Shown here one piece after another: positions 18,222 to 29,959 of a stretch of 64,000 nucleotides of DNA; within the stretch, counting starts at the first letter, position 1, and each line of letters opens with the position of its first letter. A program made the translations under genes and the position numbers. Source of the DNA: Serratia sp. H1w. GTDB lineage: Bacteria > Pseudomonadota > Gammaproteobacteria > Enterobacterales > Enterobacteriaceae. Under the pieces are notes generated by a model that made no database searches, had not been told where the DNA came from, and worked only from the letters and a program-made list of their open reading frames with translations. The DNA lies in contig NZ_AYMQ01000037.1 of NCBI RefSeq assembly GCF_000633355.1, positions 62,001 to 126,000 on the forward strand, given 5' to 3'.

Positions 18222-19003
18222 TTGGACTGTTATTGCCCGGCTGGCTGGCCGGTGTGCTGCTGGCTGCGGCTGCGGGCCCATTGGGTTCTTTTGTGGTGTG
18301 GCGTCGGATGTCCTACTTTGGCGATACCTTGGCACACGCTTCATTACTTGGTGTCGCCTTCGGCTTATTGCTGGACGTAAATCCATTTTATGCCGTAATT
18401 GCCGTCACGCTGCTGCTGGCCCTGGTGCTGGTTTGGTTGGAGCGCCGCCCACAACTGTCGATCGATACGCTGCTCGGCATTATGGCGCACAGTGCGCTGT
18501 CGCTGGGTCTGGTGGTCGTTGCGCTGATGTCCAACGTGCGTGTGGATCTGATGGCGTACCTGTTTGGGGATTTGCTGTCGGTCACCATGAGCGATATCTG
18601 GATGATCGGTATCGGCGTGGTGGTTGTGCTGCTGGTGTTGTGGTGGCAATGGCGCGATCTGCTGTCGATGACCATCAGCCCGGAAATGGCCCACGTGGAT
18701 GGCGTTAACCTGCCCCGTGCCCGCACCATTTTGATGCTGGTCACCGCCTTGACCATCGGCTTGGCCATGAAGTTTGTCGGCGCACTGATCATTACTTCGT
18801 TGCTGATTATCCCGGCGGCCACCGCGCGGCGATTTGCCCGCACGCCTGAACAAATGGCCGGTTTCGCGGTATTGGTAGGGGTAATTGCGGTAACCGGTGG
18901 GCTGACCTTCTCAGCGTTTTACGATACGCCTGCCGGGCCTTCGGTAGTGTTAAGCGCTGCGGTGCTGTTTGTGCTGAGCCTGTCGAAAAAGCAACAGGCT
19001 TGA
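18218..19003 (+). CDS. znuB: Zinc ABC transporter permease ZnuB
   Basis: A 261-residue integral membrane permease of the ABC-3 metal family with about eight hydrophobic segments. The motif [17 protein letters not shown] near residue 35 is diagnostic for ZnuB/MntB-type permeases. It overlaps znuC by ATGA, indicating translational coupling. An intergenic repeat begins directly at its stop codon. Confidence 0.95.
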   Translation: MIGLLLPGWLAGVLLAAAAGPLGSFVVWRRMSYFGDTLAHASLLGVAFGLLLDVNPFYAVIAVTLLLALVLVWLERRPQLSIDTLLGIMAHSALSLGLVVVALMSNVRVDLMAYLFGDLLSVTMSDIWMIGIGVVVVLLVLWWQWRDLLSMTISPEMAHVDGVNLPRARTILMLVTALTIGLAMKFVGALIITSLLIIPAATARRFARTPEQMAGFAVLVGVIAVTGGLTFSAFYDTPAGPSVVLSAAVLFVLSLSKKQQA

Positions 19004-19127
19004 AAAGTGGCAATGTTGCTGCATTCGTAGGGGTCGAACATGTTCGACCCTGGTCAACCTACTGATTATTCAGACGGGCGCAGCATGCAGCGCCCCTACG
19101 CGGTGAGATCGGCGAAGGTTTGTCAGC
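19003..19127. repeat. Intergenic repeat, family 2 (full copy)
   Basis: About 125 bp filling the gap between znuB and ruvB. It starts AAAAGTGGCAATGTTGCTG, then has a palindrome GGGTCGAACATGTTCGACCC and a near-palindrome GGGCGCAGCATGCAGCGCCC, and ends CTACGCGGTGAGATCGGCGA. A second full copy is at 50199-50313 and a shorter one at 34213-34290. It lies between two convergent genes. Confidence 0.85.
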
Positions 19128-19137
19128 CGCCTCGTTG

Positions 19138-20145
19138 CTACTTTTCTTCGCGCTCAATGCCAAAGTGCTTATAGGCATGATTGGTTGCCATGCGACCGCG
19201 CGGCGTTCGTTGAATAAACCCCTGCTGGATCAGGAAAGGTTCAATCACGTCCTCTATCGTTTCACGCTCTTCACCGATCGCCGCCGCCAGGTTATCCAAT
19301 CCGACCGGGCCGCCGGTAAACTTGTCGATAATCGCCAGCAACAGTTTGCGGTCCATATAGTCGAAACCTTCCGCATCGACATTGAGCATATCCAACGCCT
19401 GCATGGCTACCGCGCCATTGATCACGCCATTGGCGCGCACTTCGGCAAAGTCACGCACACGGCGCAGCAAGCGGTTGGCAATACGTGGCGTACCCCGGGC
19501 ACGGCGTGCAACTTCATGCGCCCCATCGGTAGAAAGATCCAGGCCCAGACAGTTGGCACTGCGGGAAACGATGTGTTCCAGATCGGCCACCTGATAGAAC
19601 TCCAGGCGCTGTACGATACCGAAACGATCGCGCAACGGGGAGGTCAATGAACCGGCACGAGTGGTGGCCCCAACCAGGGTGAACGGCGGTAGATCGAGTT
19701 TGATTGAACGCGCCGCCGGGCCTTCGCCGATCATGATATCCAGCTGATAGTCTTCCATCGCCGGATACAGGATCTCTTCCACCACCGGTGAGAGGCGGTG
19801 GATTTCATCGATAAACAGCACGTCGTGCGGTTCGAGGTTGGTCAGCATTGCCGCCAAATCCCCTGCCTTTTCCAGCACCGGGCCAGAGGTGGTACGCAGG
19901 TTAACGCCCATCTCATTGGCGACGATGTTAGCCAACGTGGTTTTACCCAGCCCCGGCGGCCCGAAGATCAACAGGTGATCCAGAGCATCGCCACGCTGTT
20001 TGGCTGCCTGAATAAAGATTTCCATCTGCTCACGCACGTGCGGCTGGCCAACGTACTCCGTCAGCAGCTTGGGACGGATCGCACGATCCAGCACCTCTTC
20101 TTCTGTGAACGGTTCGGCAGAAATCAGGCGGTCGGCTTCAATCAT
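19138..20145 (-). CDS. ruvB: Holliday junction helicase motor RuvB
   Basis: A 335-residue AAA+ hexameric motor that drives branch migration of Holliday junctions with RuvA. Walker A is at 62-69 (GPPGLGKT), Walker B is [11 protein letters not shown] near 108-118, and the sensor stretch [18 protein letters not shown] follows. A C-terminal winged helix ends in the [10 protein letters not shown] region. It follows ruvA by 18 bp, as in E. coli. Confidence 0.97.
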   Translation of the reverse strand: MIEADRLISAEPFTEEEVLDRAIRPKLLTEYVGQPHVREQMEIFIQAAKQRGDALDHLLIFGPPGLGKTTLANIVANEMGVNLRTTSGPVLEKAGDLAAMLTNLEPHDVLFIDEIHRLSPVVEEILYPAMEDYQLDIMIGEGPAARSIKLDLPPFTLVGATTRAGSLTSPLRDRFGIVQRLEFYQVADLEHIVSRSANCLGLDLSTDGAHEVARRARGTPRIANRLLRRVRDFAEVRANGVINGAVAMQALDMLNVDAEGFDYMDRKLLLAIIDKFTGGPVGLDNLAAAIGEERETIEDVIEPFLIQQGFIQRTPRGRMATNHAYKHFGIEREEK

Positions 20146-20163
20146 TATCTACCCCTTTCCACC

Positions 20164-20778
20164 CTACAGCGCGGCACGTAATGCATCGCGGATTAATGCT
20201 TCACAATCCGCGCCCGGCTTGGCAACCTTACTCACCATACGGCTGGCTTCCTGCGGTTTGTAGCCCAAGGCCACCAACGCTGAGGCCGCTTCGGCTTCAA
20301 TATCCATCTCCGCCGCTTTGGCCACGTTGGCCGGCAGGGTAATTTCGCTGTTATTGTTGAACAGATCGCCATTCAATCCTTTGAAGCGGTCTTTCATTTC
20401 GACTACCAGACGCTCGGCAGTTTTCTTGCCCACGCCCGGCAATTTGATCAAGGTGGTGATCTCTTCACGCTCGACCGCGCTGACAAACTGCTGCGCAGAC
20501 ATGCCGGAGAGGATCGCCAGCGCCAGTTTTGGCCCCACACCGTTCACTTTAACCAGCTCACGGAACAGCGCGCGCTCTTGTTTATCATTGAACCCATACA
20601 GCAGCTGTGCATCTTCACGCACCACGAATTGGGTAAACACGATAGCCTCTTGCCCCAGCTCCGGCAGCTCGTAAAAGCAGGTCATCGGCATATGCACTTC
20701 ATACCCGACGCCATTGGTTTCAAGTAACACCAGCGGTGGCTGCTTTTCCAGAATAATTCCTCTGAGACGACCTATCAT
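20164..20778 (-). CDS. ruvA: Holliday junction binding protein RuvA
   Basis: A 204-residue protein that forms the tetramer clamping Holliday junctions and loads RuvB. It has an N-terminal OB fold ([15 protein letters not shown]), two helix-hairpin-helix motifs ([10 protein letters not shown] and [12 protein letters not shown]) and the C-terminal RuvB-binding domain ([16 protein letters not shown]). The length is typical. It heads the ruvAB unit, separated from the upstream ruvC by a terminator. Confidence 0.97.
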   Translation of the reverse strand: MIGRLRGIILEKQPPLVLLETNGVGYEVHMPMTCFYELPELGQEAIVFTQFVVREDAQLLYGFNDKQERALFRELVKVNGVGPKLALAILSGMSAQQFVSAVEREEITTLIKLPGVGKKTAERLVVEMKDRFKGLNGDLFNNNSEITLPANVAKAAEMDIEAEAASALVALGYKPQEASRMVSKVAKPGADCEALIRDALRAAL

Positions 20779-20843
20779 TACCCCTCCTGAATGGATCCCT
20801 GTACGCGGCGCACTGCCACGCAGTATTGATACAGCTTATACCA

Positions 20844-20871
20844 TAAAAAAGGCTGGATGAATATCCAGCCT
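20844..20871 (-). terminator. Terminator of ruvC
   Basis: On the minus strand a 9-bp stem (AGGCTGGAT, 4-base loop, ATCCAGCCT) is followed by six T, 40 bp after the ruvC stop. It separates the aspS-nudB-yebC-ruvC unit from ruvAB. Confidence 0.88.
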
Positions 20872-20874
20872 GAT

Positions 20875-20898
20875 TGGACGCAGCATGCGGCGTCCCTA
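20875..20898. repeat. Intergenic repeat, family 2 (fragment)
   Basis: GGACGCAGCATGCGGCGTCC followed by CTAC is a compensated variant of the GGGCGCAGCATGCAGCGCCC hairpin of the larger family 2 copies at 19069-19096 and 50261-50285. Only the hairpin is kept. Confidence 0.65.
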
Positions 20899-20910
20899 CA
20901 TAACACAACC

Positions 20911-21432
20911 CTAACGCAAACGTCCGCGTGCCATGTTCAACCGCCCCTCACTCATACGCAGCACGTTCTGGCTGAGATGACAGTGGGTAATGGCGATGGC
21001 CAGCGCATCCGCGGCATCTGCCTGCGGGCTGGCAGAAAGCTTCAGCAATGAACGCACCATATGCTGAACCTGACTCTTTTCCGCCGCGCCGGTCCCCACC
21101 ACCGTCTGCTTTACCTGGCGTGCCGCATACTCAAACACTTCCAGGTTCTGATTGACGGCGGCAACGATCGCCACACCCCGTGCCTGCCCCAACTTGAGCG
21201 CCGAATCCGGGTTCTTGGCCATAAACACCTGTTCGATGGCAAAGAAGTCGGGTTGAAACTGGGTGATGATTTCGCTCACGCCAGCATAAATCAGCTTCAG
21301 GCGTGTTGGCATATCATCTACCACGGTACGAATACAACCGCTGGCAACATAGGTCAGTTGGCGGCCTTGCTGGCGGATCAGGCCATAGCCGGTGACGCGC
21401 GAGCCGGGATCGATGCCCAGTATGATCGCCAT
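20911..21432 (-). CDS. ruvC: Holliday junction resolvase RuvC
   Basis: A 173-residue endonuclease that cuts Holliday junctions bound by RuvAB. The acidic catalytic residues of the RNase H fold are present: Asp7 in LGIDPGSR, Glu66 in FAIEQVF and the Asp pair in [10 protein letters not shown]. The open frame continues upstream, but the family begins [10 protein letters not shown], giving the start at 21432. It is downstream of yebC on the same strand. Confidence 0.96.
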   Translation of the reverse strand: MAIILGIDPGSRVTGYGLIRQQGRQLTYVASGCIRTVVDDMPTRLKLIYAGVSEIITQFQPDFFAIEQVFMAKNPDSALKLGQARGVAIVAAVNQNLEVFEYAARQVKQTVVGTGAAEKSQVQHMVRSLLKLSASPQADAADALAIAITHCHLSQNVLRMSEGRLNMARGRLR

Positions 21433-21499
21433 TGCTACCACCATCCTGCATTGATTGTTGCCTGGCGCTGCCGGTTGGCAACGCCATCGTTCACCCGCA

Positions 21500-22243
21500 T
21501 TACAGCGTTGCAGCGACCTCGTCGGAGATCTCACCGTTGTGGTAAACCTCCTGCACGTCGTCACAATCTTCCAGCATGTCGATCAGGCGCAGCAACTTAG
21601 GTGCCGTTTCCGCATCCATATCCGCCTTGGTAGACGGGATCATGGACACTTCGGCCGAGTCTGCTTCAAAACCCGCGGCGGTCAGAGCATCTTTCACTTC
21701 ACCCAGATTTTCCCAGGCGGTGAAGACGTCAATAACACCGTCGTCATAGGTCTGGATATCTTCGGCTCCGGCTTCCAACGCGGCTTCCATCACCGTGTCT
21801 TCATCCAGACCCGGTGCATAGGTGATCACGCCTTTTTTGGTGAACAGATAGGCTACCGAGCCGTCTGTACCCAGGTTGCCACCACACTTGGTGAAGGCAT
21901 GGCGTACTTCTGCCACGGTACGGTTACGGTTGTCACTCAGGCACTCGATCATCACCGCAGTGCCGCCAGGACCGTAACCTTCATAGATGATGGTTTCCAT
22001 GTTGCTATCATCATCGCCGCCTACGCCACGAGCGATAGCACGGTTCAAGGTGTCACGCGTCATGTTGTTGGACAGCGCTTTATCGATAGCCGCACGCAGA
22101 CGCGGGTTGGCGCCTGGATCGCCGCCGCCCAATTTGGCGGCAGTCACCAGCTCACGGATAATTTTAGTGAAAATCTTACCGCGTTTGGAATCTTGTGCTG
22201 CTTTGCGGTGTTTGGTGTTGGCCCATTTACTATGACCTGCCAT
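21500..22243 (-). CDS. yebC: YebC/PmpR-family protein
   Basis: A 247-residue TACO1/YebC-family protein. Members have been described as DNA-binding regulators and, more recently, as helpers of translation through difficult codons; which applies here cannot be read from sequence. The hallmark N-terminus [18 protein letters not shown] sets the start at 22243, five codons inside the open frame, and a stretch [19 protein letters not shown] is conserved. It lies between nudB and ruvC in the order found in E. coli. Confidence 0.95.
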   Translation of the reverse strand: MAGHSKWANTKHRKAAQDSKRGKIFTKIIRELVTAAKLGGGDPGANPRLRAAIDKALSNNMTRDTLNRAIARGVGGDDDSNMETIIYEGYGPGGTAVMIECLSDNRNRTVAEVRHAFTKCGGNLGTDGSVAYLFTKKGVITYAPGLDEDTVMEAALEAGAEDIQTYDDGVIDVFTAWENLGEVKDALTAAGFEADSAEVSMIPSTKADMDAETAPKLLRLIDMLEDCDDVQEVYHNGEISDEVAATL

Positions 22244-22264
22244 AAAAAATATCTCCAAAAAGAA

Positions 22265-22714
22265 CTACTGGACAGAATGGATCACAAACTCTTCAATCGC
22301 CTGCTGATTACTCCAGGACTTGGTCAGTTTGACCGCCTCGGACGCCTCCAGCCATTGGTAAGCATGATGCTCGGTCAAGACCGGATCGCGCTCATCAGGC
22401 AACGCCAGGCAGAACCAGTGCTCTTTATTACGCGTGGTTCCCGGCGCATAGCGGTGTCGCAAATGGACAAAGAGTTCAAATTCCACACAGCGCTGGCAAT
22501 CGAATAACGGCAAATCCTCTGCCGCGATGTCAATACCAATCTCTTCCATGACTTCGCGCTGGGCGGCATGCGGCGGCGATTCGTTGTCTTCAAGGCTGCC
22601 GGTGACCGACTGCCAGAACTCCGTATCGTCGCGCCGCTGTAACATCAGCACCCGGCCACTGGATTTTGCATAAATCACTACCAGAATAGACTCGGGCCGC
22701 TTGTAATTCATCAC
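22265..22714 (-). CDS. nudB: Dihydroneopterin triphosphate diphosphatase NudB
   Basis: A 149-residue Nudix hydrolase that removes pyrophosphate from dihydroneopterin triphosphate in folate synthesis. The Nudix box is visible as [24 protein letters not shown] near residues 38-60 (core REVMEEIG). The start overlaps the aspS stop codon by four bases (ATGA), so the two are probably translated together. Confidence 0.94.
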   Translation of the reverse strand: MMNYKRPESILVVIYAKSSGRVLMLQRRDDTEFWQSVTGSLEDNESPPHAAQREVMEEIGIDIAAEDLPLFDCQRCVEFELFVHLRHRYAPGTTRNKEHWFCLALPDERDPVLTEHHAYQWLEASEAVKLTKSWSNQQAIEEFVIHSVQ

Positions 22715-24495
22715 TTGCTCTCTTGTTCTGCTGAGGCTTTCTTCACTACGCTGATCGCCAGTTCCTGCAACGAGGCCGGGTTGGCGAAGCTTGGTGCATC
22801 GGTCATCAGACAGGCAGCCGCGGTGGTTTTCGGGAAGGCAATAACGTCACGGATGTTCTCGGTACCGGTGACCAGCATCACCAGACGATCCAGGCCGAAG
22901 GCCAGACCGGCGTGAGGAGGCGTGCCGTATTTCAGCGCATCCAGCAGGAAGCCGAACTTCTCGCGTTGCTCTTGCTCATTGATACCGAGGATACCAAAGA
23001 CGGTTTGCTGCATTTCACTGCGGTGAATACGCACGGAACCGCCACCCACTTCATAGCCGTTCAGCACCATATCGTAGGCATTGGCGATGGCCGAGGTCGG
23101 ATCTTTTTGCAGTTCTTCCGGGCTCATATCGCGCGGTGCGGTGAACGGATGGTGCATCGCTGCCAGGCCACCTTCGCCGTCTTCTTCGAACATTGGGAAA
23201 TCGACCACCCACAGCGGTGCCCAGCTGTCGAGTTTGGTCAGGCCCAGATCGCGGCCGATTTTCAGGCGCAGTGCGCCCATGGCATCGGTCACGATTTTGA
23301 AGCTGTCGGCACCAAAGAACAGGATGTCGCCGGTTTGCGCATTGGTGCGTGCCAGGATCGCTTCCAGCACTTCAGCACTGAGGAATTTGGCAATCGGGCT
23401 TTGCACGCCTTCCATACCCGCGGCACGGTCGTTAACTTTCAGCCATGCCAAACCTTTGGCACCGTAGATGTTAACGAAAGCACCGTATTCGTCGATCTGC
23501 TTACGCGTCAGCTGTGCGCCACCCGGTACACAAATCGCGGCCACGCGGCCTTTGGCATCGTTCGCCGGGCCGGAGAACACTTTAAACTCAACGTCTTTAA
23601 CCAGATCGGCCACGTCAACCAGTTCCAGCGGGTTACGCAGGTCTGGCTTATCGGAACCGTAGCGGCGCATTGCTTCGGCAAAGGTCATGATCGGGAATTT
23701 GCCCAGATCGACGCCCTTCACGTCCAGCCACAGTTCATGCACCAGTTGCTCCATCACTTCACGCACCTGATCGGCGCTCATGAAAGAGGTTTCCACATCG
23801 ATCTGGGTGAATTCTGGCTGGCGATCGGCACGCAGGTCTTCGTCACGGAAGCATTTGACGATCTGGTAGTAACGGTCAAAGCCAGACATCATCAGCAACT
23901 GTTTGAACAACTGCGGGGACTGCGGCAGCGCGTAGAACTTGCCTTTGTGTACGCGGCTTGGCACCAGGTAGTCGCGGGCACCTTCCGGCGTGGCTTTGGT
24001 CAGCATCGGGGTTTCGATATCGAGGAAACCGTGGCTGTCCATAAAGCGACGCACAAAGCTGGTGATCTTGGCGCGGGTTTTCAGGCGATCGGCCATTTCC
24101 GGGCGACGCAGATCCAGATAGCGATATTTCAGACGTGCTTCTTCGCTGTTGGTCTGGTTGGAGTCCAACGGCAGCGGTTCTGAGCGGTTGATGATCTCAA
24201 GCTGATGAGCAAACACCTCAACGCCGCCTGTCATCATGTCCTTGTTGACCTGGCTTTCCGGGCGCGCACGCACGGTACCGACGATCTGAATACAGAACTC
24301 ATTACGCAGTTCGAAGGCTTTGTCGAAGGCCGCTTTCTGATCCGGATCGAAGAACACCTGTACGATGCCTTCGCGGTCACGCATATCAATAAAGATCAGG
24401 CCGCCCAGATCGCGACGACGGTTGACCCAACCACACAAAGTGACTTCCTGGCCGACGTGGGCCAGATTCAACTGCCCGCAATATTCAGTACGCAT
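22711..24495 (-). CDS. aspS: Aspartyl-tRNA synthetase
   Basis: A 594-residue class IIb synthetase charging tRNA-Asp. An N-terminal OB-fold anticodon-binding domain ([17 protein letters not shown]) is followed by class II motif 2 ([18 protein letters not shown]) and motif 3 ([12 protein letters not shown]), with the bacterial GAD insertion between. The length matches E. coli AspS. It is the first gene of the aspS-nudB-yebC-ruvC unit. Confidence 0.97.
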   Translation of the reverse strand: MRTEYCGQLNLAHVGQEVTLCGWVNRRRDLGGLIFIDMRDREGIVQVFFDPDQKAAFDKAFELRNEFCIQIVGTVRARPESQVNKDMMTGGVEVFAHQLEIINRSEPLPLDSNQTNSEEARLKYRYLDLRRPEMADRLKTRAKITSFVRRFMDSHGFLDIETPMLTKATPEGARDYLVPSRVHKGKFYALPQSPQLFKQLLMMSGFDRYYQIVKCFRDEDLRADRQPEFTQIDVETSFMSADQVREVMEQLVHELWLDVKGVDLGKFPIMTFAEAMRRYGSDKPDLRNPLELVDVADLVKDVEFKVFSGPANDAKGRVAAICVPGGAQLTRKQIDEYGAFVNIYGAKGLAWLKVNDRAAGMEGVQSPIAKFLSAEVLEAILARTNAQTGDILFFGADSFKIVTDAMGALRLKIGRDLGLTKLDSWAPLWVVDFPMFEEDGEGGLAAMHHPFTAPRDMSPEELQKDPTSAIANAYDMVLNGYEVGGGSVRIHRSEMQQTVFGILGINEQEQREKFGFLLDALKYGTPPHAGLAFGLDRLVMLVTGTENIRDVIAFPKTTAAACLMTDAPSFANPASLQELAISVVKKASAEQESK

Positions 24496-24577
24496 ACGCT
24501 ATCCTTTTGACTTAAGCGGATCCCGCCGGAGGTTTGCAACAGTTGCTGTTTCCGCACGGCTATTATCTGACAAATTA

Positions 24578-24769
24578 TTACTTACTACCCGGTTTGAAGT
24601 CTGTTGCATACCAGCCGGTGCCCTTTAACTGGAAACCGCTGGCAGAGATCAACTTGGTCAAGGCGGGCTGCCCACACGCCGGACATTGGGTCAACGGCGC
24701 GTCGGAAAATTTTTGTAGTTTCTCTAATCGATGTTGGCATGAGCCACATGCATATTCATAAATCGGCAT
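24578..24769 (-). CDS. FmdB-family zinc-ribbon protein
   Basis: A 63-residue protein with the start of the FmdB/putative regulatory family, MPIYEYACGSC, and two CxxC pairs (CGSC and CPAC) that should form a zinc ribbon. The C-terminal half, LISASGFQLKGTGWYATD, is also family-typical. The open frame runs 13 codons further upstream, but the conserved N-terminus marks the start at 24769. It is encoded upstream of aspS on the same strand. The function of the family is unsettled. Confidence 0.85.
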   Translation of the reverse strand: MPIYEYACGSCQHRLEKLQKFSDAPLTQCPACGQPALTKLISASGFQLKGTGWYATDFKPGSK

Positions 24770-24998
24770 AGATCGCTGGACTAAAGATTGGTGAAAAAAG
24801 GCGGCCATTATAAAGGAAATTCATGCGCCAGATAAGAGCGAACACCGCATTGTTGCAACGCTAAATGGCATCTATCGCAGGTAAACAACACATGTGTTAA
24901 CAAATTTCCCATTAACTGGCAGCAGTTTTATCACGTAGTTTGTAGCAAACGCTGGCTGACCAGCCAGGATTTGCGTCCTTTTAATCATGAGAAAACTA

Positions 24999-25571
24999 AT
25001 GCTGAAACTTGATGCCCAAACCACCGCCCTGGTCCTGATCGATCTGCAAAACGGCATTTTACCTTACGCCGTTGGCCCGCACAGCGCCAGCCAGGTGGTG
25101 ACCCATGCTGCCCATCTTGCAGGCCGTTTTCGTGCGCTGAATGCGCCGGTGTTCCTGGTACGGTTCGGTTGGTCTGATTCTTTTGCCGAAGCGCTTAAAC
25201 AGCCGGTAGATAAGCCTTCACCGTCCCCTGTCGGCGGGTTGCCTGCATCCTGGTGGGAGTTCCCGCAAGAGCTGGCGGTACAAGACAACGACATCCTGAT
25301 CACCAAACGCCAATGGGGTGCATTCTATGGCACCGACCTCGACCTGCAACTGCGCCGCCGTGGCATCAAATCGGTGGTATTGGGAGGCATCGCTACCAAT
25401 ATTGGCGTGGAGTCTACCGCGCGCGCGGCTTGGGAACATGGCTATGAACTGGTGATCGCCGAAGACATGTGCAGCACCTACAGCACCGAAATGCACCAGT
25501 TCGCCTTCGATAATATTTTCCCGCGTATCGCCCGCGTACGCAGCACCAGCGAAATCCTCGACGCACTATAA
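24999..25571 (+). CDS. yecD: Isochorismatase-family hydrolase YecD
   Basis: A 190-residue cysteine hydrolase of the isochorismatase fold, closely similar along its length to E. coli YecD. The catalytic triad positions are seen as Asp in [11 protein letters not shown], Lys in [14 protein letters not shown] and, in the nucleophile region, [14 protein letters not shown]. As in E. coli YecD, the usual nucleophilic Cys position of this motif reads Thr, so isochorismatase chemistry is doubtful. The start at 24999 is preferred over the ATG at 24987 because GAGA lies at proper spacing and the family begins MLxL. Confidence 0.9.
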   Translation: MLKLDAQTTALVLIDLQNGILPYAVGPHSASQVVTHAAHLAGRFRALNAPVFLVRFGWSDSFAEALKQPVDKPSPSPVGGLPASWWEFPQELAVQDNDILITKRQWGAFYGTDLDLQLRRRGIKSVVLGGIATNIGVESTARAAWEHGYELVIAEDMCSTYSTEMHQFAFDNIFPRIARVRSTSEILDAL

Positions 25572-25696
25572 GAGAGAAGTAGCTATATCAAATGATGCTA
25601 CAGGTGGCAGTCATAAAGGCAGTTTTCAGGCACTTGAAAGAAAGGCGGGATAACGCTACCGTTGTTGCCAAAATGTAAAACAGGGAAGATGAGCGT

Positions 25697-26515
25697 TTGA
25701 TCTATATCGGACTACCGCAATGGCAGCATCCCGCCTGGAACCGTATCGGCTTACGCGATTTGGCGGACTACAGCCGCTACTTCAACTGTGTGGAGGGTAA
25801 CACCACCTTCTACGCTCTGCCGAAAGCGGAAATTGTGCATCGCTGGCGCGACATGACCGGCGATGACTTCCGTTTCTGCTTTAAATTCCCCTCGCTCATC
25901 AGTCACAAAGCGGCACTGCGCAACTGTGAATCCGATATCAAGGCGTTTTATGATTGCCTGCGCCCTATTGAAGGACGTATCGGACAGCTGTGGTTGCAGT
26001 TGCCAGCAGCCTTCGCGCCCGAGCATCTGGGGATTCTGTGGGCTTTTCTCGATGCCTTACCGGCGGAGTTTACCTATGGGGTAGAAGTCCGCCATCTGGA
26101 GTTTTTCGCCAAGGGCGATGCGGAACGCCAGTTGAATCAGGGATTGCATCAACGTGGCATTAATCGGACCATCCTGGATAGCCGGCCACTGCACCACGCC
26201 AAGCCGCACAGCCCGGCGATCCGCGATGCGCAACAGAAAAAGCCCAAGCTGCCGGTACACGCGGTGCTGACCGCCAACAATCCGCTGATCCGTTTTATCG
26301 GCGGCGACGTGCTGGCGGACAATCAGCGCTGGTTTGATTCATGGCAACAGCGGCTGCCAGGCTGGGCACAGCAACATCAGCCTTATCTGTTTATTCACAC
26401 GCCAGACAACAGCGATTCACCGCAGCAGGCGCAAAAAATCTGGCAACAGCTACACGGAATTATTCCGAATTTTGCCGCGCCACCGGACTGGCCAGAGCAA
26501 GAATCCTTGTTTTAA
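25697..26515 (+). CDS. yecE: DUF72 protein YecE, TTG start
   Basis: A 272-residue DUF72 (TIM-barrel) protein matching E. coli YecE from the first to the last residue, including the GLPQWQHPAW opening and FNCVEGNTTFYALP. No biochemical role is established. The start codon is TTG: the homologous MIYIGLPQ begins exactly there, the nearest upstream ATG (25689) hits a stop at once, and GGGA lies about ten bases upstream. Confidence 0.9.
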   Translation: MIYIGLPQWQHPAWNRIGLRDLADYSRYFNCVEGNTTFYALPKAEIVHRWRDMTGDDFRFCFKFPSLISHKAALRNCESDIKAFYDCLRPIEGRIGQLWLQLPAAFAPEHLGILWAFLDALPAEFTYGVEVRHLEFFAKGDAERQLNQGLHQRGINRTILDSRPLHHAKPHSPAIRDAQQKKPKLPVHAVLTANNPLIRFIGGDVLADNQRWFDSWQQRLPGWAQQHQPYLFIHTPDNSDSPQQAQKIWQQLHGIIPNFAAPPDWPEQESLF

Positions 26516-26616
26516 CCGATTAATCCGATGGATCATATCGGATATTTCCTCGCGACAGTCACGATGATGGCAGTTATGATGCTCGTTGCCAGATTTGGTT
26601 ACGAATGGAGTTAAAA

Positions 26617-27012
26617 ATGGTAAGCGCGCTCTATGTGGTGCTTGGCGCATTGTTGTTGATCAAACTCTCTTATGACGTGGTCAGGTTGAGAATGCAGTAC
26701 CGGGTCGCCTACGGTGACGGCGGGTTCTACGAACTGCAAACCGCAATCCGCGTTCATGGTAACGCCGTGGAGTACATCCCGATTGCCGCCATCCTGCTGG
26801 TGATCATGGAGATGAACGGTGCTGAAGTCTGGATGGTGCATCTGTGTGGTTTGCTGCTGATGGCAGGCCGGCTGGTTCACTATTACGGTTTGCGCAACCG
26901 TGAGGTCCGTTGGCGCCGTTCGGGTATGGCGGCTACCTATATTTCCTTGATACTGATGGTGATAGCCAATATCGTTTACCTACCGTGGGACATCATCTTC
27001 AGCCTGCACTGA
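26617..27012 (+). CDS. yecN: MAPEG-family membrane protein YecN
   Basis: A 131-residue integral membrane protein of the MAPEG superfamily with four hydrophobic segments. The family motif RIHGNAVEY-type stretch is present as RVHGNAVEYIPI near residue 47. The start is at 26617 (MVSALYVVL) because GGAG lies six bases upstream; an ATG at 26605 is inside that ribosome site. Enzymatic activity of bacterial members is uncertain. Confidence 0.9.
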   Translation: MVSALYVVLGALLLIKLSYDVVRLRMQYRVAYGDGGFYELQTAIRVHGNAVEYIPIAAILLVIMEMNGAEVWMVHLCGLLLMAGRLVHYYGLRNREVRWRRSGMAATYISLILMVIANIVYLPWDIIFSLH

Positions 27013-27098
27013 TATCCCCTCTGTTCAGGCGGCCACGCCGCCTGTTTCTGCCTGCGCCGCTTTTCTGTTAGTATACGCCCCTTCGAATTCTGACCTGA

Positions 27099-28819
<1,721 letters not shown>

Positions 28820-28835
28820 GCAACTGTGTCGTAAA

Positions 28836-28866
28836 AGCGATCCCCCGATGACAGCGGGGGATCGCT
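28836..28866 (-). terminator. Strong hairpin terminator for the lipoprotein operon
   Basis: A perfect 12-bp stem (AGCGATCCCCCG, 7-base loop, CGGGGGATCGCT) lies between the convergent cmoB and lipoprotein genes. On the minus strand it is followed by TTTT, so it ends the lipoprotein operon; it may act weakly on cmoB as well. Confidence 0.85.
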
Positions 28867-28873
28867 GCAGGTA

Positions 28874-29374
28874 CTACTTTCTGAGAGCCTGTAGCAAGTC
28901 TTTCTCAAACACTCCGCTAGATGAACATTCGAAAGGCTTGACCTTATCGTTACCATCCGCCGCCACCAGCCCTGCAACGCCGTTGACTTGCACCACCACG
29001 TTCGTCCCTTCTCCGGCGCTAAAAATCTGCACCAGGATCCGGTAGCTGACATTCAAATTAGACGGGCCTGGCTGGTCTGAACAACTGAGGTATAGGCTGG
29101 CCAGCTCAGCGTCCTTACCCACCGTGCCAACGACCCCCAAGTGCTGATCGACAAGCGTTGCCGCTAGCCCTTTTTGTGCAAAAATCGCTTCGGTCCGGGC
29201 GAGCAACTCATCCGGCTTGCGGTTGCCTATCAAGGTTGGCTTTATACCGGCAACTGACGTGCCATCCACAGAGCTGGCCGCCTCAAACGGTTGGTTGCCG
29301 GTTTTGGTCGGTCCATATACCGAGACGCAACCGCCCAATGCCAATCCCAGCAATAAAATATAATGTCTCATCAT
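28874..29374 (-). CDS. Predicted outer-membrane lipoprotein, unknown function
   Basis: A 166-residue protein with a type II signal peptide: two start Met residues, a short basic region, the hydrophobic stretch YILLLGLAL and the lipobox LGGC, giving a lipidated Cys near residue 16 followed by Val (no inner-membrane retention Asp). The mature part has a Gly/Asn-rich start and one Cys pair candidate (YLSCSD and FECSS). I do not recognise the family. It is the third gene of a set with two tiny lipoprotein ORFs; its start codon directly follows the stop of the second (TGA-ATG), with AGGTGA as ribosome site. Confidence 0.82.
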   Translation of the reverse strand: MMRHYILLLGLALGGCVSVYGPTKTGNQPFEAASSVDGTSVAGIKPTLIGNRKPDELLARTEAIFAQKGLAATLVDQHLGVVGTVGKDAELASLYLSCSDQPGPSNLNVSYRILVQIFSAGEGTNVVVQVNGVAGLVAADGNDKVKPFECSSSGVFEKDLLQALRK

Positions 29375-29443
29375 TCACCTGTAATACAGCGTGGCGCAGG
29401 CCGTGAGTGACATAACAAGACCAATCATCAGCAAATAACGCAT
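29375..29443 (-). CDS. Micro-lipoprotein of 22 residues
   Basis: A 22-codon frame, MRYLLMIGLVMSLTACATLY then YR. It has a basic start, hydrophobic core and lipobox LTAC. Signal peptidase II would leave a lipidated heptapeptide, C-A-T-L-Y-Y-R. The ribosome site GGAGAGGGAG directly precedes the ATG. It starts 11 bp after the stop of a 24-codon gene with the same layout and the same YYR end, and its own stop is immediately followed by the start of the 166-residue lipoprotein. Too short for normal gene calls. Function unknown. Confidence 0.68.
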   Translation of the reverse strand: MRYLLMIGLVMSLTACATLYYR

Positions 29444-29454
29444 CTCCCTCTCCT

Positions 29455-29529
29455 TTATCGATAATAGGCCGCAACACAGCCCGACAATGCGCAACAGGCC
29501 AACAGTAACCACACCGCATAAACTCTCAT
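29455..29529 (-). CDS. Micro-lipoprotein of 24 residues
   Basis: A 24-codon frame, MRVYAVWLLLACCALSGC then VAAYYR. It begins with an ideal Shine-Dalgarno (TAAGGAGG, four bases from ATG), has a hydrophobic signal core and a lipobox LSGC, and would mature to a lipidated heptapeptide, C-V-A-A-Y-Y-R. It is the first gene of the three-lipoprotein set. Similar layout and ending to the next frame make chance unlikely. Function unknown. Confidence 0.68.
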   Translation of the reverse strand: MRVYAVWLLLACCALSGCVAAYYR

Positions 29530-29711
29530 AATTCCTCCTTATGGCTTGATAAACAGCATCGCTAAAGGCTATCGCCTGCACAGCCGTGTGTCGCGTACCA
29601 CCATGTGTGTCAACATTGGCAAAACAATCTTCCGGAGTTTGACTTCAGGGTTGAACCCTTTATTTGACGTGTTAGACTGAACAAAAGCTAACAAATTCAT
29701 AAGGGTGATTA

Positions 29712-29846
29712 ATGCGAGGTGTCGATCGGCTGTTAATTGCTTTACTCACCGTCATGGCCGGTGTCTGGATTTCTGTCATGTTCAATCTTGGCGGCACAAC
29801 GCAAACGCTTTCCGCTATTTTTCACTGGATAGAGAGCCTGCGCTGA
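29712..29846 (+). CDS. Small single-pass membrane protein, 44 residues
   Basis: A 44-codon frame starting MRGVDRLLIALLTVMAGVWI, with one clear transmembrane helix (about residues 7-25), a short polar middle and a C-terminus ending WIESLR. The ribosome site AAGGGTG lies four bases before the ATG. It stands alone between the lipoprotein operon (divergent) and an intrinsic terminator at 29960-29997 that would end its transcript. I do not recognise a family. Confidence 0.55.
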   Translation: MRGVDRLLIALLTVMAGVWISVMFNLGGTTQTLSAIFHWIESLR

Positions 29847-29959
29847 TCACTGCATCGTTTACATTTCCTCAATATTTAAACACCAGCCCACTGCCCTTGG
29901 TTAACTAGAATTAAAGTGTTGGTACCGCGCCAACACCAGTGAAACCTATTGAGTCTTTT

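Noticed and set aside
21455-24183. Long plus-strand frames opposite yebC and aspS (350 and 423 codons)
   Set aside because: They are antisense shadows of strongly conserved minus-strand genes and show no family features.
24987-24998. Upstream ATG of yecD
   Set aside because: The second ATG fits the family start and ribosome-site spacing better.
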